A stretch of 64,000 nucleotides of DNA from Pontederia crassipes (Eukaryota; Streptophyta; Magnoliopsida; Commelinales; Pontederiaceae), in the NCBI GenBank assembly GCA_030549335.1, contig CM060198.1, forward strand, positions 48,883,353 to 48,947,352, given 5' to 3'. Every line of letters begins with the position of its first letter. Position 1 is the first letter of the stretch. Below the pieces are notes generated by a model. It saw nothing but the letters and a program-made list of their open reading frames with translations. It had not been told where the DNA came from and made no database searches. A program made the translations under genes and the position numbers. Of this stretch, positions 48,931-59,745 are shown one piece after another.

Positions 48931-49696
48931 ATTATAAATTATAATATTTCAATTGCATGCTATATATCGCACCAGATTTAGCACTAATTTTTTTTTTTAT
49001 AAACCATGAGGGGAACATTAGAGATATGAGAAAGGTATATTAATTTCAGTTCGGATAAAATAATAAAATATTTCATGAATTTCATATTAAATTTTATGTA
49101 ATGTAATAATGTGATTCTTGGAAATCATATTCATAAAACTCCAAAATCATTCTACACAGAAATGTTTCAATACTTATAGATCTCATTCATTGCACTTTTC
49201 TTATTAAACATAAATTGAAAAAAAAAATGTTAAATCGTGAGTTAAATTCTTTGCAAATTTTGTAGCCAAATCTTGAAACCTAGAGAATCCTCATGTTCTG
49301 CCAGTAACAAATGAACAAATTTTCCTATCTTCAACCTCACAATTCTTTTTTATCAATTCATATCCTTAAGAAAATAATGGTAAAAGTGCTTCTCCCCATA
49401 AAAGAATAATGCTATAAAAGAGTTTGATGTCATTAACATTTAGCTACAAATATGTATCTATATCATACACCCACCTAAGCAAGAATCTGATCAATTGCAA
49501 TATTACATGAAGCATTATTGCAACATAATGCTAAGAAAAAAATATATCCCGCTTGCTCGCTGCTAGAATGATTCATAAATGGGATCTGAAAACTTGTATT
49601 TGAAGTGGCCCAAATTGAAAATGGGCAAGATGCATATGAAATACAATTGCATCATTTGTGACTTAATTGCTAAGAGAAGTGAGATGGACCGAAGCG
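48931..49696. other. 3' flank of ALB3
   Basis: AT-rich DNA that includes the likely ALB3 3' untranslated region. A stretch near 49146-49190 (ATCATTCTACACAGAAATG) matches part of UXS intron 6 near 41840, a small dispersed repeat. Confidence 0.4.
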
Positions 49697-52600
49697 CTAC
49701 TGCATTGCACGCTTCCTCTTTGATCTTTTACCCTTCTTTGGTTCAGTGTATTCTGGGATCCTTTTGCTGTCGCTAGAAGAATAGGCTGCTTCTTGGAGAA
49801 CTTCCTGCTGTCATGAAACTTGCGATAGTTAATTACCTTAGATTCATTTTATACTTTGTTTTCTTAAAACATAATAAAAAAACTCCACATTCTCTTCATT
49901 CGGAATCAAGACATATGAAAAGAATGTGACAAAAGTATATGATAATAATCCAAGGAATTGCGCCAACTTCACGACCATGAAGAATCCTGCCTAGAGTATA
50001 ATGTGACGAACAACATGGAGAAAGGAGAATGGCAGACAGAACCATAACAGCGAACGTTCTAACTTCAGTGACCAAATATATTATTTTATTAAAGCATCTT
50101 GTAACCAAAAGAAAGAAAATGGCTTCCACTTTCACATTTTATCTGATACTAATACATTTCCAGTGTAGCATATAACACGGTTTGACAAGAGATATAGAGG
50201 AAGAATATGACTATCTGGCGCATATAAGTGACAACTGACCGTATCACTTGAATCTCCATCTGCATCGTCATCAGACTTTGATGTAGAAGCGAAAACTTTC
50301 TCTCCGTCAGTTGGCAATGCTTTGTTAAGTTTCCTTCTGCTTTCATTTTCCTTTAACTGCTTAAACCTGTATTTGACACTCATGTCAGTAAAAAAGATTG
50401 CTCTAAAAAAACTGGGAGCCAACATCTCTTTAAAGTAAGAATGCAACCTTTCACCAGCCCGCTCTGGTTGTGAAGGCAATCTTTTTGCTCTTCCTGCACT
50501 AATGATTCCACCTCCGTCTCCACCAACAACAGGTTTTGCACCACCTAATTTCCTTAACCAGAGCTGTTGAGCCGTGCTTAGGACATTGTTTGTAAACCTA
50601 AACAAAGGTGGACACAAATTAACAAATAAACAAACAATCACGCTAGGGGAACTTCTCATCTTCAATATATAGTTTGCACTAGAAAATTTCACTTAGTGAT
50701 AGTGATTGCCATGCTTGGTTTACTGATACCAAAATATGATGGCCTGTGTCATGTATTACGCTTTCCAAGATCATGTATAACATCTTATCTCAACAAAAAC
50801 TATATACCAATTCAACGAAAAGTGCAATACGAGGACACCTTTTCTCTGCAACAAAGAACAAGAAACATGACAAGCCAAACCATGCTGGCATTTCATGAAT
50901 CCTTACAACTGGTCACATGGACTGTTAAATCTGAAGACAAATGAAAAGCTTTTGCCAATTATAAGCAATTACTTGCACAAGCAAAATTTCTGAATTATGT
51001 CTAAGTGAAATCATGACGCATTCAACCAGTGGAACCTAGAGATAACCAGAAAAGACTTATAAAGTTCTTTGTACTCAGACTTTATATTTGTGATAAAGAT
51101 CTATTACATGAAAAATGAAGCTTATAGAAAGAGTTATATTAACATACCAATAAATTGACAGACCTGATGGAACTGAGAGGGAAAAGTAACCAATCATGAG
51201 TGGAAGAAATTTAAAAACAAGAAGAGAGTTCTTTGAAGCTTGATCGTCTGTCTGTCAAAATCAGAAATCAAATTATTGAAATTGAGCAAAAGAAGGTGCA
51301 TGAAGATGATTAATTCACTCACCTGAGGTGGCTTCATGATCTCCATAGAGATATACTGGGACAAAACAAGCAGAATTGGCAAAACTAAATATGCTGCCGT
51401 GTCAGACCAGCCTAACGGTGGGTGTCCATCCTGCACAAGGTTAAAAGAAGTTCATCAGGGAAAAATCTTTCTCCTGTTTGACAAAAGACTCATGTTAACA
51501 GTAGGAGTCCAACTTGATGTTTGCTCAGTATTCCTGTTGCTTAGCTAGTGACATAGAAGTTAGCAAATAGTAGATGAACTGATAAAGACTTGGCATGATA
51601 ATTCTCTAGTTTACTGAAGTCCACTTACCACAAAGGGTAGAAGCCAGGAAATGCCAGAGCCACTTTGTCGTGCAGCAATGGTTGTTGGTCCCCCCAAGGA
51701 TGGGATCCAGAAAAAGCCTTCCGTCAGCAACCCCTTTCAGTTCAAGGAAATCCTTGTCACTGAGTTGAGTTCTAGGGCAATAACTATTGACAATACACAC
51801 TTCAGATACAAATTTGATTACTACCTCATTTGCAACATTCGAAAGAGCCTGATAAAGACCAATCCACACAGGTATAGTGGCCAAAGTTGGGAGGCATCCT
51901 GCAGAGGGTACGAATGTTAGAGAGCAAAGAACTTAAAATTTAGTGGTGTATTAAATGAAAAGCCATATTATCCTCCAGAAAAAATCATAACAAAGAAAGC
52001 TGAATGTGTAAGCATTATTTGGCCGGTTTTCATCCTGAATTTCCTGACATCTAAACTCATTGAAGAGAAATATTCATTTACATGATAGGACAAATGGAAT
52101 GTTAACCTAATCACAAACCATTTATTCTTGCCTATGCTCACTCTGACTCATTAGTGCAATCTGCAAAGTGAAAATGCTTTGATACATCTGAGATCTTAGC
52201 ATCTCAAAGAATAAATTCAGGTAAGTAGTACTTTCTTTTAGACTACATCAGGGAGGACATGGTCAACATATTAAAGAATGCAATGCTAAGAAAATTAGTT
52301 TGGCATCCTTTGGTTGATAACTTGACATCCATTTGCTTCTATTTATATCAAAAATTCACAAACAAAAAAAGCTAAACTTTGTGTATTGGATCTCCCTCAG
52401 AAAATATTGCTTCATTGGAATCAGCTTTTAGGAGATGACATCGATAATTATACTATGACCATTTGGTTATGTCAGCTGAACTGAATAACATCATGGGGTG
52501 TAGAAATATTGATTATGATCTTCTATTATCCACAAAACAAAACATTATGTTCTTGATTAGAGTTCTGGCTTCTCTCAGATAAGTTTTTATATTCAGAATC

Positions 52601-54189
52601 CAGTGGATTGAGTACAAAAAAATGTTATAGAACCCTTAGTACTTCCCTTATTTTCTTAGTACCAAGCACATTGTCTAGTAATAAGGATTAGGCTAAGCAA
52701 GAGATCAGTCTCAGATAAACAGAGGAGTGTCGAGTTGAATTAGAACAGAGATAGAAAAAGTAACCTGCCAATGGGTTCACTCCAGCTTGCCTATATAAAC
52801 GTGACGTCTCGAGTTGTATTTTTTCCTAGAGAACAGAGGAAGAAAAAGCCAAATGAGTGCCTGTTAGATGATTAAAAATAGTATTGCACTCCGTAAGATA
52901 TTGAGAAAAGTAATTGATTGATTGAACTTCTTTTCTAAAAGGAAGGAATATAATTTTATTATTTACATTCAATTGTAATTATCAAAAGGTCTCTGAGCAA
53001 ACCTGATTGCCGGCATACCTCTCTTGTATTGCCTTTATCTTTGGTTGTAGGTTTTGCATAGCTAGAGTTGACTCAACCTATAGAGTAGGTAAAAATGAGA
53101 ACAAAAGAACATGCATCACAAGCATGTAGCTTATAAATGCAAATGATGCATGAATATGTCACCAAAAAAGTGTGAAGGGAAAGACATAAAACTAAAATTT
53201 CAAATATAAGTATGCATAGTAATCATGACATTGATGATGCACCACTAAGACGTTCTTTTGTTATATCTTATTAGACAAAAATGCAGCGAGATTAAAGTAC
53301 CAATTGTGGTTCTGTGATTATAACATTCTGCTTCTCATGGATATACCTGGCTGATTCATTACCTGCTGTTTTGTTAAAGGCAAGGTTGCAATCTTCACAA
53401 TAACAGTTAGAAGGATAATTGCAAAACCATAAGAATATGGTACGTGCACAGCTGTTAGGCCGTCCTTTAGCACCTGCAAGCAGCAAGCATACTGTGAATG
53501 TAAATTGATTGCACTTGGAAAAAGAGAAGATGTTCAAATTTGGAAATCCATGAATAACACTTCAAAATCACTACACATTTTATGGTGATATATTCAATAA
53601 GCATGCATGTGTGCTCATTTCTAATTTATTTATTCCAAGACAGATTACAACCTAAAGGCAAGAAGTCAGCAAGAAGAACATTTTGGTCCTATGGTAATAG
53701 ACATTAACTAAGTAGACAATAGTTTTTGAGGGTCGCCAAGTTCAGAAAGTGTATGAACTCTGTAATAAGAATAAATCCTCCAGACATAAAATTAATTCCA
53801 GTAATAAAAAGGTGAAAAGAGAATGACGAAATTGCCTTGAGCACGACTTCCATGGCGTCGGAGATGAACCCGAACCACCCACCACTCTTCTGCACCGCCG
53901 CGGGCGCATCCGCCCCGGCCGCAGCTGTGGGGTCCGCGGCCACGGCGGCATCCGCTAGCGTGTACAGCAGCCCCTCGGCCCTGTCGAAGATTGCACGGAG
54001 ATCGACCGAGGGGTCGACTCCTTGGAGCTGAAGCAGTGACGGAAGCTCATGGAAGCCCATCCCCGCCCTCGTCTCCATCCTCCGGGGCCTGCGGAGCGGG
54101 AACCCAATCCGGCCATGGCGTGGGATGGGAGCTGGCAGAGGGGCGGCGAGGAAGGAGGAAGGAGGGGACGAGACGAAGGTTTTGGCCAT
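49697..54189 (-). CDS. ALB3: ALB3, chloroplast Oxa1/YidC-type membrane protein insertase, 11 exons
   Basis: Inserts light-harvesting proteins into the thylakoid membrane together with cpSRP and cpFtsY. Exons: 53836-54189, 53363-53473, 53003-53077, 52765-52825, 51825-51898, 51629-51733, 51323-51430, 51148-51251, 50448-50597, 50240-50366 and 49697-49804. They join without a break into 458 residues, the family's usual size. The first ATG gives MAKTFVSSPPSSF, a serine/alanine-rich transit peptide. Diagnostic parts are QKSGGWFGFISDAME (end of exon 1), the first transmembrane segment around GFAIILLTVIVKIATLPLT (about 133-151), PTLATIPVWIGLYQALSNVA (about 203-223), GPTTIAARQSGSGISWLLPF, SQYISMEIMKPPQ and PSGLSIYWFTNNVLSTAQQ. 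The C-terminus is acidic then basic and ends GKRSKRKRAMQ, as in the stromal tail that contacts cpSRP43. Intron 1 has a GC donor; all others are GT-AG. Confidence 0.96.
53474..53835 (-). other. ALB3 intron 1, apparent GC-AG intron
   Basis: Exon 1 must end CTCAAG to keep VVLK|VLKDGL as in other ALB3 proteins, and the next bases are GCAATTTC. The acceptor is TTGCAG before GTGCTAAAG. No GT donor nearby keeps the frame and the protein. The exon side (AAG|GC) fits the usual GC-AG consensus. Confidence 0.7.
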
Positions 54190-54797
54190 GGAGCGCGGTC
54201 TCTTTTGTGGCCGTGGATTAAGGCTTCCTAAGCGCAGGAGGAGGTCGAGAGGACGCAGCAATTGTTCGAGCGCAGCTGCGTTTTATCCGTTATTTTGGAT
54301 GTTTTATTTTTTTTATATTTTTAATATTTCCCGGTGAGATATTATTTTTAATTTTCGTGCGACCGATTGGTTGGACTGAGATCTGCTACGTAGAAACGTA
54401 GATGGCTTTGTTCTATTTTCTTATCATTTTTTTTATTAATTTATTGGCAGCAATTTTACTATGTTGCTTCATAAATTCACATCAAATTTAATATGAACGT
54501 CAAAATTGTGACTCAAATAAAATGATTAAAATATTTTATTAGCATATTCGATCAAAATATTTTAAGACAGTATATGTATATCAAAAGATGGATAAAATGT
54601 AAATGATGTATGCATTTATATATTAAAAAGTACATAAACATTAAAAGATGTAGACGTGAAAAAAAAAATCATAAACATAAAAAAAGGTGTATAGAGATCA
54701 AAATGTATATTTGAATTATTCATTGTGGATGAAGATTTAAATTCCTTGTATCTAATATAAATAAATCAGTCATAAATTTTTTAGAACCTTTTTTAAT
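54190..54797. promoter_or_regulatory. ALB3 leader and upstream region
   Basis: The GC-rich leader (54190-54290) gives way to AT-rich sequence. A TATAAAAAAAATA run on the minus strand near 54307-54325 could act as a TATA box. The in-frame extension upstream of the chosen ATG begins with TTG, not ATG, so it was not used. Confidence 0.35.
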
Positions 54798-55023
54798 AAA
54801 AAAAGAGGGGCTCAGCCCTCCCGAGAGGGCTCAGGCGGCGACCCTACTCCCTCTCTATTGTGCGTGACAACACCCCATCCATCCTCTCTTCTCCAACGGG
54901 GACAGTAGGGAAGCAAGGCGACCTCAAAGTGGAAAAGAGGATGGTGGGGCCCCCTCTCCCTCCGGCCGCTTAAGTGTCAAGGTGGTCAAAAGAAGGAGGA
55001 GAGGGGGCTGAGCCTCTTTTTAA
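54798..55023. repeat. GC-rich fold-back island with inverted ends
   Basis: Left arm AAAAAAAGAGGGGCTCAGCC (from 54798) and right arm GGGGGCTGAGCCTCTTTTTA (to about 55021) are inverted copies enclosing a GC-rich core. The A-run plus GGGGCT..GCCCC opening resembles the core of the Mutator-like MITE at 9620. Confidence 0.6.
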
Positions 55024-56996
55024 AATTATTTTTAATTATTATATATTTTAATTCTAAATATTTTGTCAAAATGATCGGATAATGGGTTATATCCAATTAA
55101 AATGATAAGTTAATAGTTGAAGAAGGTTACAAAATAAAGTTTGGATGATATAATTAAAAAAGATAGCAAAGTTTCATAGTATTTAGTAAAATTTATCAAA
55201 AGAATAATTAATACGATCAATTTGATCACTATAACATTAATATATATATATATATATATTATTTTTATATACATGATGTTTTATTATAATAATAAATCTA
55301 TTAGTCAAACCAAAATTTATCTGCTATTCAAAATGTTAAAATTATGACGTGCAAAAACATGACAACATAATATTTTTTTATAAAATATTTACTATGCTTA
55401 TTATGCCTGTTACGTTTTCATATTGTATTATGTAAATAACATATCTATTTTTTTAGAAGGTGAAATCATTTATATTAATTTATGCTGGTAGATGAAATTC
55501 ATAAACAAAAAACAAAAAAAAAAAACTCATTTCACGAGTGCGCGTGTTCTGCAATTTTGATTTAGTAGCCAATTAACCTCCGATATTTGACTGTCGAACC
55601 GCGCGACGGATGCATTGCTTTGCAATTTGCACACACCTTTAAGCCACACAATATGTGAAGGTGTTTGCACATGTAGAAATCCGAATGATACACCATTAAT
55701 ATCCTTTTTGGGGAGACATATATTTACCCTTGGCAGTAATGATTTATTATTTCTATGAAAATGTATTGCATGTGTATCTTGTATTATGTGTATCACATGT
55801 GAAATATGGGCAAGGAATCATATGAAACTAAAGCAATGAGAGTGAAAATATATAAAACCATGTTAGGAATTAGTTGCAGAAGACATAAATATATTTACCT
55901 TGATGTAAGACAATGCAATGTATATCAGTGCCATTTCACTAGATCAGCTGCCAATGGGCTATAATATTAGGACGAAATGAATAAGATAGAAATGAAATAG
56001 AAATGGAATGAATGAAAAACGAAATGAACGAATTATATCCTATGAATATGAAATGAAAAAGAACATCCGACGGAAAGATAATTGCTCTCGAGTCACATGT
56101 TTGATCATAGATGTTGACTCTTTTCATCATGATTCATGAAAGTGATCAAATGCTAAAGATGCTAAATATAATGAACCTTATGATTCATTATTCCTCATGA
56201 CGATCTACATGGATCTTTTATGATATTGTTTATGCTTTCTATTATGTTTACACTCTATGGATCATCCTTATTACTTAATTGTTATCACATTTAGTCTTGT
56301 GCTAATAATAGGATCTTCATTCTCTATGTTGATTCTCATATGTACTTAATTTATCATGCGTGATTCGATTGATGTGTGCGCGACGACTCTTGCTTTGGTG
56401 GTATGTATACATATAAATATAGTAGTCAGTCTTTATTATTTTATATTATTGAGTTGTATGTGAAGCCTATGTATCTTGTATTATGGCGTGGTCCATGCAT
56501 GTCTTATTTTGTTATGTGATGTACCTTGATTTTATCGAGCTTTTGCACTATGTACTTGACTTTTATCGATTTAGCTTCCGCATTAATATCGTTCTCAATG
56601 TTGTGTATTTGATCTTTTAAGTCCTTCATTTATGTGACACCCTTCTTGATCATTTTGCGAAAAGATCTTGATAGAAGAAATCATATATCACTTTGAGAGG
56701 AGATTTTGTCACGTGACGAGATTAAATTTCAGGACGTTAGGATGACGAACTAATTCATTCTCTTATTCTCTCTTGATTTTATATTTTTTCAATTCTAATG
56801 AATATGTCGTCAAACATTTTCGTAATCGAAGAATCCCCGTGTCCCATACATCAGTCATCCAATAAATTTCTGAATATTAACTCTGTAATAGACCATCCGA
56901 TGACCAAGGAAGTAACAAAAAGACTTGTCCTTGCCTGTCAGCAACAATTCACAACTAGTTATTTTATGACATAATAAGTTAATACCAGTTTTTTAC
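55024..56996. other. intergenic DNA, possibly worn LTR sequence
   Basis: AT-rich; 56630-56790 (TGTGACACCCTTCTTGATC onwards) has the look of a worn gypsy LTR end, but no terminal repeats were found. An 89-codon minus-strand frame at 55527-55796 has no recognised domain. Confidence 0.3.
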
Positions 56997-57696
56997 CTCA
57001 GGGAAGGAAACTCCACAAGATAGCCCAGACAACATACAGCCCTGCACCATTGCTCCTGTCTGCGGCACAGTTGCCGACACCGGCGACCTCGCCGATCCTA
57101 CAACAGACAACAGCCAACTGTCAGCCTCACTTTTCATCTCAGTGAGGCATGGTAATCAACAATACAAGCCAATTGTTATCGCGAGGTGAATCGCATTGCA
57201 ATTTTTTTTGTTGTTTTTGTTCGAAACACTAACTATGATTCCTTTTGAAACCAATGCCCTCCCCTGGTATTATTCAGTTTTTGTATACAACTCCATGACT
57301 ACAACTTAAGTAATTGAAAGCTTTTATCCTTAAAAAAAACAATACAAGTCCATGAAGAATATGAGCAAAGAGTGAAGACAAAGATCAAAATTTAGAAATA
57401 TATAAGTTCATATTTTTGTAGGAAAAAAAAACCTCATAAGCAAACCTCCACGGCAGTAGTAGTCTGCAAGAGCAGCAGAGGCTTCTCCACTGCTTCGTAC
57501 ACCTCTCCTAAAGCCTTCACAGCCAAGTAAAACACCTGGAGCCCGCAAGGGACCACGAAAGGATCAAAACAACTTTTACAGGCATTCCATCGAACAGGTT
57601 GCCCTTCATGCACGCGAAAATTACCATCCCAAAAAGGAGGGCCAGTTGTAAATGGACAGGTACGTTCGTTGAACGGTCGGCGACGAGTCCCGCCAT
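56997..57696 (-). pseudogene. 3-hydroxyacyl-CoA dehydratase (PASTICCINO2/HACD) pseudogene, first three exons
   Basis: HACD/PAS2 catalyses the third step of very-long-chain fatty acid elongation in the ER membrane. Three minus-strand pieces are recognisable. 57625-57696 reads MAGLVA and, one frame over, RTYLSIYNWPSFLGW. 57446-57546 reads QVFYLAVKALGEVYEAVEKPLLLLQTT. 56997-57097 has RSPVSATVPQTG and, in another frame, LYVVWAILWSF. These match the N-terminal third of HACD in order. The first exon changes frame after MAGLVA, the acceptor before exon 2 has lost its AG (GCGGG where CAG would be expected), and exon 3 carries frame changes. The rest of the gene, with the catalytic Tyr and Glu, is absent. 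This is a decayed partial copy. Confidence 0.75.
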
Positions 57697-59745
57697 CCGA
57701 GTTGCGACGAAGAGGTGGTGCTCTGACATATGAGGCGTGCAACATATTTAGAGGCGCCAGACGAGGAGCACATGGGGCGGCCATATGTTTGTGGAAATGT
57801 CTCGGAGGTGTCGGAGTGATGCCAGTTCGTTGAGCAGACGAACAACCGCGAGCTCGCCGCATGTTTTAAACGATGTACTGCGTTATGAAAATAGTTAAAA
57901 GAGTGTTTCGTGGTATTGTTACATACTCGGAGATCAAGATATAACGACCCAAGACCTAAGAATTAAGATAATCTTATGAATTATTTCACATGGTAAAACA
58001 CAGGAGTGATTATAAATTTATATGTAATTACATTTTTTTACATATTAAGATATATATTAAATTTGTACGAATAAAAAATTTAAAATGAACAATATTTTGA
58101 TTGCCCGAAAATGTTATACGAAAGGCCATAAAGATAATTTTGTTGCATGAGGTATTTACTTAACCCAATGCGTTCGAGGTGTCCCCACGCTAAGACATGC
58201 ACAATGACTCGACATGTTATGTTGTGCAAAACAAAAAAAAACTCACAGATTAATTTTATTATAAGTAAACCTCTTTTTTCTTGACAAATAGATCAATTTT
58301 CATGGATCGAAGTTATGTGCTCTTTTTTTTTTAAAAAAAAAAATCTCTTCAACATTTTAACGTTTTGTAGAACAAAAAATCAAGAAACTATTTTTTTAGG
58401 AAAAAATATTTGAATTACCGATTCCCAAAAAGTAAATCATTTGTAAAATTATATTGATAATATTATGAACTACATTTCTTCTCTCAAATAATGTACCACA
58501 AAATTAGATATAAGTTGTGCTTAACAAAGTTAGTGTTAATTCGCAGATCATGATTTAATTGGATAATAATAGTTTGATTAGATGACAGTGATTACATATT
58601 AATGAATAATAATTTGATTTGATTATAAGTTTAACAAAATTTGTTTGATGAATATGACCATTGAACTAATATATAACTATAAAATAAGAAAAATAGACAT
58701 AAGAATATAATTTACTCTTCTTTTTATATGTGTTTATTATTTATTGTGTTTAATTTAAATATTTAGTTTACATAGTAATATGTTTAAAATATTATTTTCT
58801 TGTAAAAATGTTGATTATTTTAAAATAATCATAGTTATTTGATAAGTAAAATTATAGATGTGAAATACTAAAATAAAAAATGGTACGTGATGTCTAGAAA
58901 TATAGGGAAAATATATTGTTATTGAATAGAATGATAATATGTTAGAAATAAAATGTCAAAATTAATAGCTTATAAAATTTTGTAATTTGCACTATAATAT
59001 TTGAACTCTGCTTTAATTCTTTTTCTTCAAATACTTAATTAGAGTTTTAATTTGGTCAGAACTCCATATGTTATTTCAAGCTCTCCTTTTCGAATGTGCC
59101 AAATAATGCCATAAATAGTTTTTTGAGGTTTATAAATTAATCACATATTTTAACGAATTATATAAAAAAAATCACATACATGTACGAGTCATTAGATACA
59201 AACATTTTTTTTTTTATTTTCTTATGACATTGGATATGAACTAAATCCTTAATATCGTTTGTTAATATCACTTTTTTTAAAAAATTAGTTGTATGAGTAA
59301 TTAGATATTTTTTTTGTCTTAATTGATAGAAACAAATATCAATTTGATAAAAACTTTAAATATTGGTACTTATTTTATGGGATAAACAGTCAATATACCG
59401 TTTGATAATAAATTTCAAGAATTCTAACTTTAATAGGCCTATCTACTCCTTCGACCTAATTTTGTGGCAAGGTTTTATGAGGTAGGATGGTAAAAGGCTT
59501 AGAACATAGAAGATCATAAGATCCAAACGGGAATCGTAAAATTTTACTTCATAAATAAAAGAATATTTTTAATATAAAATAATATAGTCATTCATAAATG
59601 TTCTGTTATATAATTTAATTAAACATTAATTATTAATATTTTATTCATATTTATATATATTATATCATGTGAAATACAATATGATATATTCTTAAAAATA
59701 CTATTTTATTCATATTTTTAAACTTCGCCTATGTTTTATAGCCGG
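57697..59745. other. intergenic DNA; worn MITE at about 58530-58990
   Basis: The region near 58530-58990 (GATTTAATTGGATAATAATAG and similar phrases) resembles the MITE family at 17590 and 36437, but its ends are unclear. No gene was recognised. Confidence 0.35.

Noticed and set aside
54190-54261. N-terminal extension of ALB3 upstream of MAKTF
   Set aside because: Starts with TTG, not ATG, and a transit peptide fits the MAKTF start.
55527-55796. 89-codon minus-strand open frame
   Set aside because: No start context, splice partners or recognised motif; kept as unresolved intergenic DNA.
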